This document shows positions 32,881 to 44,664 of a stretch of 64,000 nt of DNA, piece by piece. A program made the position numbers and the translations under genes. Every line of letters starts with the position of its first letter. The first letter of the stretch is position 1. Origin of the DNA: Macrothele yani (taxonomy: Eukaryota; Arthropoda; Arachnida; Araneae; Macrothelidae). The notes under the pieces are model-generated. The model was given only the letters and a program-made list of their open reading frames with translations, was not told the DNA's origin and ran no database searches. The stretch lies in contig CM077012.1 in NCBI GenBank assembly GCA_039090855.1, positions 142,386,541 to 142,450,540 on the forward strand. The letters run 5' to 3'.

Positions 32881-32936
<56 letters not shown>
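32881..32936. repeat. (AT)28 microsatellite
   Basis: Fifty-six bases of uninterrupted AT dinucleotide immediately upstream of the R2 5' end. It may have grown from the AT-rich target of the LINE insertion. Confidence 0.98.
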
Positions 32937-32938
<2 letters not shown>

Positions 32939-34425
32939 TATAAAGAAGATACCTAAGCAAAAAAATACATATATAATTTTGACTCACACCTAGTACAACA
33001 TAGAAAAGGTTATGTATCTACCTGTGTGATCAAAAGGAAAAAAGATAAAAAAATAAAATAAAACAACTGAATGTAGAAGGTGTCGAGAATACTGAGCCTT
33101 GGCTTTATCAAGGACCAGCAAAAACTCTGCATTTTCTCACTTCCACAAAGACCTAGTTGGAAATGGGTTTCTGCAAGGCCATAGATGCAAGTAACATTCC
33201 CACCTAAAATAGTTTAAAAAATATAAATATAAGTCATGTCCTCCTTAGAGTTGCATGACCTAGCACTAGTTAACAATTTCGCTTGCATCCATTAACCTTC
33301 CTGGCCCGACCCATACTCTTCATCTGTTACTATTAAACAGAGAGAAGAAGATTAAAGAGAACTCAAGCTGTGAGAGTGACATAATAATTAGAAATGATTT
33401 TCAGCCATAACGAAATTCCAAGTTCGTTTGAGAGAGAATTTAAACCTGAAAAACAATGCAAAAGAAATCCAAATTTTACATTGCAATTAAAAAAGGAAAT
33501 GTTAATTTATAACGAACAGATTTTTGAAAGAAAACTTGAGTCTAAAACCCCCTACTCTACAACTCATGACAGCACGAAAACGAGAATAAGTTAAAGATAA
33601 TAATTAACTAAAGAAAACTTTGTGAAAGTTATATACCTTAAACAGTTAGTTGCAATATGTACAAAGTATTTCAGCAGTGCTTTAAGTGCATAATTAATTA
33701 GTTATTAAGAACTTAACTACTTTGAAAAAACAGCGCATAGACAGCGCATAGAAAAGGAACAAGCTAAGCCATCTTCTGTTCCTAGGTACCCCAAAAGACG
33801 CTCAAAGTTACAAAGAAAAGAAAGAGTTAAAACCCGCAAAAATGTTAACACACAAACCAATGCCTAAAAGCTGAAAAAGCTAAAAAACGACAGAGAAAAG
33901 GTACATGAAGTACAAACTTTGAACTTATAAAACCTAGAACCCAAAAACAAGGAAGAGAGCTTACCTCTTGTGTTACAAAAACTTTTCTCCTCACAAGAGA
34001 AGAACATGGCTGACCTCTTCCGCCACTCCCTAGACGCTGGGGGGCAGTGAGGGTGGGGCTGATGGCCTCCTCATACAGCAAGAAACCAACGCGCGGAGAT
34101 TTTAACCAGAGAAAAAAAATATATAAACTTAAGACTGTGGATCTGTATGATCAGAAAGAGCAGAATTAACTCTCCAGAATACATGAGAAATATTATAAAA
34201 TACACGAGCAGTTTATTTAATAATCTTTGCATGTATTAAATCACCTTAGTGAGCTTCTATAGATTAATCAGAATCTTATTAATTTTAATGTTGGTTTTAC
34301 TATTTTTAGTATAGCTATCCTAGTGATGAATAACTAGTTTTCTTTTTTATTTGTTTTTATTTTCTTTTATAAACAGATTTTTAAGCTTTTTTTGTGATTT
34401 TGTTTATATTATTTAATTTTTTGTT
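32937..34425. other. Unassigned insert between R2 and LINE copy 2
   Basis: About 1.5 kb that is absent from LINE copy 1, so it entered with or near the RTE insertion. No coding motif is recognised (66- and 78-residue frames only). It could be a longer R2 leader or an unrelated insertion; the sequence does not decide. Confidence 0.5.
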
Positions 34426-35448
34426 TTATATATATATTGCAAATGATATTGCGAATGTCTTTGAAACAAATGTGTATTTACTAAAAGCGAACGAAAAGTG
34501 TGAACTTGGAGATATGCAAATTTACAGATGGTGGTGATTGTAATCTCGAACAAACTACGCTTGAGTTTTGGATAAGCAGATCACCAGTTCGTTGATAGGG
34601 CAGAAAAGAAGCAAAAAATATAAAGCAGTGCAAGTTCTCAAATAACATGGAAAGTGAAATGAGTCATGTGACTTCCGGGTTAATGTCCAAGGTCAGAGTT
34701 CTCGTGATGTGAAGCCGGAAACGTAGGAAAACTAAGGAATTGACGTAAAGTTGAAATACACATTATTGCAAAGGAATTGGGGATTATATTCTGAGTCGAA
34801 TTCTGTTGCCATCCTGTTCATCAAATTGAGAAGCAGCTGAGATTTGAAGTGCATGGTTGTATTCTAGTTGTAGTCGGTATTTAAAAAAAATTACGGAAAG
34901 TGGTACATAGAAATCTGCTTGCTCTTCTTGCAGAAAGACGGGTGTTTGCATTAAGCAGTTTCATTTGGACATGATAGATGATTGATTTGTTCAAAATCAG
35001 GAATGTAGAAGAGCCTTAGCGCGGCTTAAGGCACTTTTTTTGTAGGCTTAGCGTCGCGAAGGCACTTTTCATGGTTAAAACGCGACAAAGGTACTTTTAG
35101 ATGGCCATGTAGGCAGAAATAGCAATTGCTGTGTTTTATACGCAAACATATTCGTACATCAAACTAATAGTCGTGTTACAATCGATTCACGCTCTATGGC
35201 ATTTCATGAATCGCAAGACTTTTAGTGTTACGAGAATGATAAATTGTTTGTTACGACCGCAATCTTCAAAATGACGTTATAAGAGGTAGTTTCTCCGTAT
35301 GTTAAAACTTTACTAACAAGAAATAAATCAACACAGAAAAATTAAGCAAGTATATAGCATAATTGACAAGTGTTTCATGGTTGCAGTGGGATTTTTGCTG
35401 AAGTCGTCACTTAGCACATCTCCTGGTTCTTTACGGGTAACAAGAAAG

Positions 35449-35605
35449 GAAGCCCCGGTAGACAAATGGTCAGAGGCGTTGGCTTCTGGTTAATCGCTGG
35501 AGCTGGCCCCAGACCCGAGATCAGGATGAAGCAGACCCGGGGACCAGTGGCCCAAAATCAGTGACTGGCGACTGCCTATAAACCTGTGGATGCTCATGGT
35601 GTTCA
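35449..35605 (+). repeat. Old SINE relic, related but distinct family
   Basis: Head CCCCGGTAGACAAATGGTCAGAGGCGTTGG, body GACCAGTGGCCCAAAATCAG and TGACTGGCGACTGCCTATAA, end GATGCTCATGGTGTTCATTA. It keeps the plan of the main SINE but differs at most positions, so it is either a very old copy or a sister family. Confidence 0.6.
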
Positions 35606-35641
35606 TTACCCCCCGCCCCCTCCCCCCACAGAAAGATATCC

Positions 35642-35859
35642 TTTTTTTTTTTTTTTGAGTGGTTTAACGACCACAGTGAGCAACTCAATGAGCTATAAGC
35701 AGTCGCCCTTCCATAATTTAGGGCCACTGGCTCCGGGGAAAGGAGAGAACCAGTGCCATCAGGCAAACACAACATCCATGCCTCACCGGGATTCGAACCC
35801 GGACCCAATTTGGACGAATGGTCAGAAGCCATCGCTTAGAACACTGCGCCACCTGTGGC
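35642..35859 (-). mobile_element. tRNA-derived SINE, copy 6 (GA subfamily)
   Basis: Minus-strand SINE with B box GGGTTCGAATCCC, GA diagnostic, a 3' T run on the plus strand and the target duplication AGATATCC at 35634-35641 and 35860-35867. It landed at the end of the older SINE relic, inside the MITE. Confidence 0.9.
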
Positions 35860-36592
35860 AGATATCCATTACTGCCTCCCTTAATTCATAGGAGATGCTG
35901 ATAGGCCAAATCAATCAAAAACATTGAATATTTAAAACATTATTAATACTTAATATTTAAAATCATTTAGGATCACGTTCACCGCGAAGGCACTTTCTTA
36001 TAGAAATAAAAACAAATTATATTCTTGGCATGTGTGACTAACACGTAACATTCATTCTTTTGTTCTAAATTGCCTGAACTCAGCAGTTTTAACAAAAATT
36101 GAAAAAAACGATGTATAATAAAAATGTAATTACAAATAATAAATGATTAAAACAAGTCAAACTTTAAAGAACTTTTGGAAGTCTTCTTTCCGGGTAGTTT
36201 TTGACTAATCTGTTCACCTGTAAGGCTCTTTTTTATTTAGAACTACATCACTGGTCAAAATAAAATTAAAGGGGCAGATGTCAGAAATGTAAGCTGTGCT
36301 GGGGTCACGGGCGGAAAGAAACAAGTAGTCGTGGATGGAATGAGTTGCCTGGCATGCTGAATGGGTAATTTGGAACATATTTTGGAGCAAAGGAGTAACG
36401 ATATGGCATTGTTGATAAACGTGGGTCCGATTGGCTGGAACTTGATAATAAGTGCAGTTGAGGGAAGGAACGATGCCAAAGCGATGAAGGGTGATAGGGG
36501 TGGGGGAGCCTTTGGTGGAGGAAAAATTGAATATTTTTGTCTTTCGAGGCGGGGAGGGTCGAACTTAGTGCACTCGAGGTACGTGTGACAGA

Positions 36593-39339
36593 CAGTGGCG
36601 GCTTTTCAGGTGAAGTAGGTGAAGTGCCTCTTCACCTATTTTACTCAAAATAAAGTTTTATTCAGTATTTTTTTAAATATTCGTTTTTGCCTTTATTCAG
36701 TTCCAAAATACTCAAAATTTTGAATAGATATTAATTCACATGGCGCGCTCAATACGGAAAACAAATCCTTACACGCAAAACAGTCCAAGTGAAGAGCCGA
36801 AATGAGAATGCTTGGAAGTCTGCAGTTTTCCGCCAAGTTGCCATGGTAACCGTGACTTCACCCTAACCAATCTGCTCGCTCAAGTGAAGTGTTTCAGCTT
36901 CACGCGCCTTCAGTTTTTGAGCGTAAAGTCGTGAGAGATCATGGTGGAGTGGGCGGACTACCAGGGTACCATGCAATCTGCTAGGGCTTTTTCCTTGTGG
37001 TGCTGTGGTACATTATTTTCCGAAAGGAATTTGTTCTTTCATGCTTTGTGATTATTTGTTGAAAGCTTTAATTGATATTTTAGGTTTGTGTACAATTTAA
37101 CTGATAGTGATAGGTTTTAGTATGCATTCTGTGGACGACATTGTTTGTTTGTTTGTAATTTATTGCAAACTCCATTTACTCTGTGGAAAGATGAAGATAA
37201 AAGAGACATTTTGCTTCAAGGACGACCAGCGGATTCACTGACAATTGTTGCCAAGAACGAAATCAAGAAGAGCGGTAAATCTAACAATATTAATTTTAAA
37301 AATTGTTGGTTTACTGAATATAAATGGATTTGCAGCACTTCTGTGTTAATTTTTTTTTTTTTTTTTTTGGGCCCTGCTTACTTTTTAGTAATAAACATTC
37401 GGCGTGGAATAAAGACTGATTCTCAGATTTATTTAGCGTACCACGGTCACTTCATAAACATCGTGATTCTGGCGAACACCTGAAATGCGGATTAATGTTA
37501 AGGAATTTTGAAAAAATTCAAAACACCATTGCCGATGCCCTGAGGAAGAATGCTAGGCTTTTGAAAACGCATTTTAACGAAAACGTTCGTTTAAATAGAC
37601 TTTTCCTGCAGACGTTCGTTTAAATAGAATTTTCCTGCAGACGTTCGTTTAAATAGACTTTTGATGCAGTATTAGTCTATAATGTGTTTGAGCAAACAAG
37701 AACTAGCATTCCATGGCCATGACGAAAGCATGGGCTCGATAAATCGTGGAAATTTCATTGAATTACTTTCATTGTTGATATGAAGAAGTTCTTTAGAAAT
37801 TTAAAATCAATACGAAAGGATAAAAAACTATTCAAAATGAATTAATTGAATGTATTTCTGAATATATAAACGATCACGTCAAATATTAAATAATTTTTTA
37901 TTGTTGATTCGGAAGGTGTATTGGTTGAGGGATTTTTGGGTTACCATGATGTGAATGAAGATAGAACGTCAGGAGCTTTATACAAAATGCTAGACAAAAT
38001 TTTGGAACAGTCTGATTACCAACACAAATAAATAGGACAATGTTACGATGGGGCAAGTATAATGTCTGGACACTTAAACGGGCTACAGAAAAAAAAGTCA
38101 AGGGTAAAGCTTCTCAAGCTGTTTTTGTTCAATGATTAGTTCATCGTTTGAATATTGTATTACACCAGAGTTTTTCTAAAATTTCTAAGTGTCGAATACT
38201 TTTTGCAAGCCTCAGTGGAATTGCCTCGTTTGTTCACCATTCTGCGAAGCGGTCTTATACACTTATATCAACAACCGCAAGATGCAGACCAACCATAACA
38301 GAAACTCGATGGTCCTCCACTTCGAAATTAGTAAGTGTAGTTGTTGAAGATTGGAATAAATTGAAGGAAGTGTTCGGATTTCTGACGAATAGCGAATAAT
38401 CAGACAAAAAATCAATTCATCTTGCCAAGGGGTTTTTTGAATGATATGAACATTTTCGAATTTACATTTTTGGCTCCACCGATCTATTATTCGAACTTTT
38501 GAAGAAAAAATAACTAAACATAAACTACTGTGTAACTCAAATTTAAAAAAATAAAAAAAAAACTCGTGAAATTTTGAGCCATAAAAAGAACGATGAGTTA
38601 TTTGAAAAACAGTTTGGAAAATCTAGCAAAATCACAGAAATAAGCACGGGAATAAGCTGCTCTTACACAGGAAACAATTTTTCAAAATTATAAACAATTG
38701 TATTTTGAAATTTTGGACCACATTCTTATGGAAACGGATATAAGATTTCAAGACTGTAAGAAACTTCAATTTGTCTGACTTGCTGACACAACCAAATTCG
38801 AATAATTTAATGCATGCTTTCCCACTCGCGCTCTTGAAAATCTACATTTTTACGGAAACATGTTTACTAAACACCAGCGCCTTAAAAATGAACTGAGTCT
38901 TGTATATGCCGATGAAAAATTAAGGAATATATTGACTCAAGAACTCCTTCGAGTGTTTCACGGAGAGACATTTTTACAGAAGATTATAAATTGGTTTTCC
39001 TCAGTTTAACAATTCCATCTACAAGTGTGACAGTTGAAAGAAGTTTTCATAAAAGAATCCAGCTTCCTCGAGAAACAGTAGTTCCCAAGATAGACTTGCT
39101 TCTCTGGCAAATATTTCTATTCAGGAAGACATTTTATTGATGCTCAGGAAGAAAAAACTATCTAACCATTTTATGACAACATAATCGACAAATTTGCAGC
39201 TTTAAAAGGAAGAAAAATTGATTTAATATACAAAAAATAAGTAAGTCCTCATTAAGGGATTTTCATTGAAGACAGTATATATCTTTTCATACTGCTCTTG
39301 TACCTCTTCACCTATTTTTCCAACCACGAGCCGCCACTG
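36593..39339 (+). mobile_element. hAT transposon copy 2 (family hAT-A), inside LINE copy 2
   Basis: The ends CAGTGGCGGCTTTTCAGG and ...CACGAGCCGCCACTG match copy 1 (10286-14582) in inverse orientation. A perfect 8-bp target duplication, GTGACAGA, lies at 36585-36592 and 39340-39347. LINE copy 1 carries the site once (15706-15713 region, complement), confirming insertion. Length 2747 bp; it lacks the HINE-like insert found in copy 1. Confidence 0.97.
37140..39180 (+). pseudogene. hAT-A transposase pseudogene, copy 2
   Basis: Order of pieces: WKDEDKRDILLQGRPADSLT (37180-37240), NFKNCWFTEYKWICS (37292-37336, N-terminal TTF-like), FEKIQNTIADALRK (about 37508), GQCYDGASIMSGHLNGLQ (38038-38092, catalytic-core motif of this hAT branch), LVHRLNIVLHQSFSKISKCR (38137-38197), TETRWSSTSKLVSVVVEDWN (38298-38358) and VTVERSFHKRIQL (hAT dimerisation, about 39025-39065). 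Stops and frameshifts occur throughout. A 29-bp tandem unit (ACGTTCGTTTAAATAGACTT...) is repeated nearly three times at 37583-37670, single in copy 1. Confidence 0.87.
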
Positions 39340-41838
39340 GTGACAGATAAGTCCGGGGATTGTGAATTGAGACTGCTGTAACATCACAGAGCAAAAGGAA
39401 GGAATATAACTGTTTTGTGGTAAGATGGGCAAGTAAGACGTCCGAATTATGAAGCTTGAGTGAGAATGGTAAAATATTTGAAGCAGAAGGCGAGTAAATA
39501 AGACCAGTTGTATCGGCGAGATCTGGGAAGGAGCGGATGATGGCAATTTTGAGCTCTTGAAATTTTCCTCTATTAGTGAATGAGTTATGAGGTGAGGATG
39601 AAAGTTCTGTCAGAGGTTTCCATTAGCGGTCAGAATCAACGAGCTGTGCAACTGTGACAATGCCTGAATGAATAAAGGTGAAGAAGAAAAAGTGACTATG
39701 TTGACGGAGATGGATTAGCGAGTTGTAAAAGATGAGTTCTTACAATAAATCAAGATTGGAGGTTGGAGTAGGACGTTGCATGAGTAAGGACCGTATATGA
39801 ACTTGATTTCTTCTCTATAGACAGGTGGAAAACGAAGAGGAAATCAGTGGGTATCGGTCCATCAGCATATAAGTTGAAATGGTTAAAGCCGGGTTCGATG
39901 GGGAAATGAACATATTCAGGGTCTCATTTGCAGCTGTTAGTGTACGAAAAATCATTCTCAGAAAACGGATAACTCTGAAGGAAATATACACTGCTGGCCA
40001 CCCAAAATGTAACACCAAGAAAGAAGCATCCGATTGGCCTGAAATTCGCAGCATGCGTCGCCCGCGAGAGGACATGCAAACGATTAGCATTGCAGGGCAT
40101 ATGCAAATCATGTGCGCCCGGCACGCCACCGAGAAGCACTATAAGAAGGCTGCACAGAAGGCGGGGTGGGTGTAAGTAGTGGAAGTGTGTTGTGCTGCCG
40201 GACCTGTGCGTGGGAAGCTTCCTGATGCCTCGTCGCAGAATACGACAGTAATTCCAGCACGTTTCGGAGTTCAACAGAGGACGAATAGTGGCTTATCGCG
40301 ACAGCGGTTTATCGTACCGAGACATCGGCGCCCGTGTGGGACGACATCCAGCCACAGTGAAGCGAGTATGGATTCGGTGGGTGCAGGAGGGATGGACGGA
40401 CCGACGTGAGCGATTGCCGCAGCCGCGGCACACCACCGAACGAGAGGACCGGCATGTTGTACAGCGGGCATTGACGGCTCGCACCACCACATCACGAACG
40501 TTAGCGCAGGAATTAGGGTGTGTTGCGCAACAACCTGTGTCAGCACGTACCGTTCGACGTCGTCTGCAGGAGTGGGGACTTGTCGCACGGCGCCCATTGC
40601 TCCGATTACCATTGACGTTACACCACCGGCGAGTGCGGCGGCAGCGGGCCGTTGGACGCCGTACCTGGACTACGGAATGGCATGACATTGTCTTCTCCGA
40701 CGAATCCCGCTTCTGCCTGCAACACTGCGATGGTCGGATCCACTTGTGGCGGCACCGCGGCGAGAGACTGTATGACGCCTGCATTATGCATCGCCATACC
40801 GGTCTGTCGCCTGCCGTTATGGTTTGGGGCGCAATTGGATATGACACCCGCACCCCTCTGGTACGCATCGGCGGTACACTCAACAGCCACCGCTGCATCT
40901 CCGACGTTTTGGAGCCTGTAGTCCTCCCTTACCTGCAGGACCTGCCAGTGGCCAAGTTTCAACAGGGCAATGCGCGCCCGCATGTGGCACGCATCGTGCA
41001 ACAATTCTTCACGGCCCACCAGGTGTCACTGCTGCCGTGGCCTGCCTGTTCTCCCGATATGTCGCCCATCGAACACGTCTGGACGCTGATAGGCAACCAT
41101 GTGACCCACGGCTACGCCTGATGAACTGTGGCAACGTGTGGAAGCAGCCTGGACCGACATACCCCAAGCCCAAGGTATATAGATTAGGGAGAGGTAGGCC
41201 CGTCCGCAAGTCAACTGGTATTGGCTGACCTCCACGGCGCACCCGTGACGTCAACGGTGCGCTGGCTTTGAGCAGGACTGCCTGGTACGACTGACCTGAG
41301 AGAAGTTTCTGTAAAAACGTATTCACAGCACCACGCAGTTTACCACTACCACCAGTGTTTACCCCTAAAAATTTACATTTCTTCTGAGTGATTAAAGCAA
41401 ATTGCATAAATGAAATAAAAAGGAAATGCAGTAAATAAAAATAAAAATATGAAATAAATAGGGGATGTAGTAAATAACGCCCAGAAGAAATCGCGACTCG
41501 TTCGCAAAAAAAAAAAAAAAAAAAAAAAAATAAAAAAATATCCAGTTTCATTCTGTTGATAGCTAGCCAAAGTTTTGATTTGATGCCATGTCTATTTAGT
41601 AAATAATCAAATGGCGGCAACAACTACTCATCGCTTTTTTTAGTTAATGCTTATTTTTACTTAATTAACTTTTGGACACTAACACTAGTGTAATGAAAGT
41701 AAAGTTGTAATGAAAATAAAACTTGTTTAAAGTTTCCGAAAAGTTTGAGTAGTAAACAATTTAAATGGAAACGTTCCTTGAATAAGAATTCTTGTTGATT
41801 AAAGCAAACGTACCTTGAATAAGAATTCTTGTTTTTCC

Positions 41839-44664
41839 TCATGTACTTTGCTTCTCATCCACTAAAGCTGCACTTTTCATCCACTGTTCGGCCTTTTTCT
41901 TTGTTTTATTTGCCACTTGCATTTTTAAGGTCTGATTTAAGAACTTCACTCGGTTGAAAATTCGAAGCCTTGAATACAACTTTAAAGCTTTCTCGTCAAC
42001 ATGAGGATACAATTTTTTTAATTCTTCGAATAAGCATTTAACTATTCCGTTTTGTTTTTTTAATTTGACTCCGTGAATTCTCATAAAGTGCTCCTCAAAA
42101 CGTTTGATTAGTTCAAACCACTGATTAGATAGATGGTTCTGTAAGTCCTCCTCTGTTCACTGCTTGTAACCATGACGATATATCTTTCTCTTCAGTTGCT
42201 TCTTTAGCCAGTAAGGGTAATTTAACGCGAAAGGATATGTATCCTGCTATGTATTTCAAAGCATCTTCCTCTTTTTCCCCCAGTGCCACATCCTGAATGC
42301 ATTCGTAACTTGTTTGACCATTCATATTTACAAATCCCAAGTCAGTAGTTTCGGGAAATTCTGTGGCGACGTTTTGTTTCAAGTCAGGCTGCAAACCTTT
42401 TAAACAAAGAGTTTCGTCGCTCTGTTTTACGTTTGAGTGTGGAGAAGGCCCAATGAGTTTGCCACTCAGTAGCAAAAGGTGCAATCTATACTTAAATTCA
42501 CTGGGCAAAGGATGATCATATGCATGTCCCATACCTCTGAGTTGTGAAAATAAATTTTCCAGGCAATCTTGGTTTAATCTAGTGGTGAGGAGGAAACGAA
42601 TGCCTACACCACTTTCTGTTATATGCTCATAAAGGCTGATTAAAGATGTTATGGAAACAATAAAACCTTGCTGAAATGGCAAAAGATGTTTTTTTCCGCA
42701 CACTCGCATTTGCGTTATCGAATCTTTCATGCTTTCCAGAATGTTTTTCTGTTCCTGTATATTAGTACCATAAGGTCGCCTTAGACGAACACCGTCCGAC
42801 GAACAACGAGAATTTAGTACGTCAAATGAGTCATTCACAAGTTGAACGAAGTTTGCTACTTCTGTTTCATTCGGGAAAATGTACCTAATCGCTGAGGCAA
42901 TGTAATGTGATGCGAAAAAGTTGAGCGGCAAGTGAAACGTTCATTCGTTCAGCACCTCTAACATTGACATGAGTAATACCGAATTTAGGGCACAGTTTCA
43001 GTTCTCCCTTTTCTTTCTCAAGGAGAGTTTGGAAAATATTTTTATTGATGACAGTTCCCGTTTTAAGCTTTATCCCACTGTCGAGTAAGTGGTTTCTTAA
43101 CAGCTTTAGAAGATGAGGCACATCAGCAAATGCAAATATAGGCCTTGCATTATCCACTGGATTCGGAAAAGAAGTTTTGTATAAGTTGATGCCAAGTGTT
43201 TTCCACAGTGACTGGTTACCGCCACCCAAATCCGATGTCATGGCTACAATCTGGAATCCAATTTTTTCGATTTCTGTAATGATGTGAAATAAGATATCTT
43301 TCGTCATTCTGCAATCAAAATAATAAAAAACAGGTTGTTTCCATGAATATGCCAAGCCCCTTATCATGACAACTTGAACAGATTTATGAGGACCCATGAC
43401 CGTATCTTCAGCATGATCGTACACCATCTTTCCATCAATACTCATTTCATTCATTAATAAAACGCAAAATCTTTCAAATCAAGTTAGATGTTTGGCATTC
43501 TCAGCCATTATTTGGAGGACCTCCCAGAGAAATCCTGGAGCAAACTTAACGTGAGACACCCATTTTGTTAAAGTACTTATACCAGGCAACGGAATATGCA
43601 TTTGGCTCCGCATGAAAGAATATGAACGCTTTGATAAGCCGCGCAGAGTCAGAGCCCTAACTATATCTTCTGGTGCCCAGTTAGTTCTTTTTCTAGTTAA
43701 AAGTGCTCGCACTTGGGTTTAAGAAAAACTCCCCGTAACAGGGCATTTACTTCATTTGAAATCTTTTTCTTTTCTTCTGCTGTGTTATTTTTCTTGGGTT
43801 TTACCTTTTGTAATTTGGAAATTCTAGAAAACATCGTACGAATCTTCATATATAAATGTTGTGCCCTATTTTGCCAAAATAAACACTGTTTCCTTAAACT
43901 GCCATTGGATTTAGTGAGGTCATTTACTCGGGCATTCAGTTCAGCAATTTCCTGGTTTTTCATTTCAATATCCTCTATTGATAAAAATGGCAGATGATTA
44001 CTATTATCTACTTCAGGACGCACATCTTCTGTAGGTGAACATAACTTTAGTCTTTTTGGAGGAATATTCTCAGTAACTTCTACCACATAACGTTTTAGTT
44101 CTCTGTTGTGAAGCCTCTTCATTCGTTTCTTGCATTCGGGTACAAGCGGTGAAATCGTTTTGCAAATACTTACATGAGGTACAACACCTTTCTTCAATCG
44201 TTTCGTACTATTACCTCTCAATAACTCACTTTTCAGATCTCTTATAAAGTCTTCATCCGCAAAATGCGAAGAACATATTCTTGCATTTTCAACATTGAAA
44301 ACATCTTCACGATGACACGCGTTCAACCACGCCTTTATTTATTTTTTTTTTTTTTTTTGATTGGAGGTTTAACGACCACCGTGAGCAACTCAATGGGCTA
44401 TAAGCAGTCGCCTGTCCCTAATTTAGGGTCACTGGCTCCAGGGAAGGGAGAGAGCCAGTGCCGTAAGACAAACACAACACCCATGCCTGACCGGGATTCA
44501 AACCCGGACCCCTTACGGACGAATGATCAGAGGCCAACGCCTTAGACCACTGCGCCACCGGAGCGGCCGCCTTTATTTGAAGCACATCTTTCGGAAAACG
44601 ATGATAGGTAACACTCGAAGCAGTTTTTTCGTGGTTTTTACAACTTGCAACGGTGCAGTCTGGC
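41839..44664 (-). pseudogene. THAP-domain P transposase, nearly full length, broken
   Basis: N-terminus MPDCTVASCKNHEKTAS (44664 downward) and, after the SINE insertion, NACHREDVFNVENARICSSH: together a C2CH THAP zinc finger. Then a Leu/charged coiled coil (IEMKNQEIAELNARVNDLTK, about 43950), RKRTNWAPEDIVRALTLRGL (43630-43690), the RNase-H-like core with SIDGKMVYDHAED (about 43415-43450), VAMTSDLGGGNQSLWKTLGI (about 43185-43245) and FAFADVPHLLKLLRNHLLDS (about 43080-43140), TTRLNQDCLENLFSQLRGMG (about 42525-42585), and a conserved C-terminus. Lesions: SINE at 44341-44567, frameshift near 43705, in-frame TGA near 43476-43478, frameshift near 42910, and breaks near 42120. P transposases act in the nucleus and use GTP. 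Confidence 0.92.
44341..44567 (-). mobile_element. tRNA-derived SINE, copy 7 (CA subfamily)
   Basis: Minus-strand SINE with CA diagnostic, T19-type tract on the plus strand and the target duplication CGCCTTTATTT at 44330-44340 and 44568-44578. It splits the THAP zinc finger. It is the youngest layer of the nest LINE > Tc1 > P > SINE. Confidence 0.95.

Larger units (their letters stand above)
34998..36253. mobile_element. hAT-like MITE, 1256 bp, inside LINE copy 2
   Basis: The ends are CAGGAATGTAGAAGAGCCTTA and, as complement of the right end, CAGTGATGTAG...AAGAGCCTTA (an ~11-bp indel separates the two halves). The 8-bp target duplication is TTCAAAAT / GTCAAAAT (34990-34997, 36254-36261). LINE copy 1 has the single unbroken site TTTGGTCAAAATAAAA (as complement near 16040). 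'gcgaaggcactttt' recurs near both ends. It has no transposase, so it was mobilised in trans. Confidence 0.85.

Noticed and set aside
32881..32936. AT tract as a replication origin or promoter
   Set aside because: A plain dinucleotide microsatellite at a TE junction explains it; no other origin feature is visible.
34426..34989. Independent LINE fragment
   Set aside because: It is collinear with the pieces at 29562, 36262, 39348 and 45212, so it is part of one split copy.
40293..41019. Arg-rich minus-strand frames of 201 and 133 residues
   Set aside because: They lie antisense to the GC-rich Tc1 transposase, where stops are rare; no independent motif.
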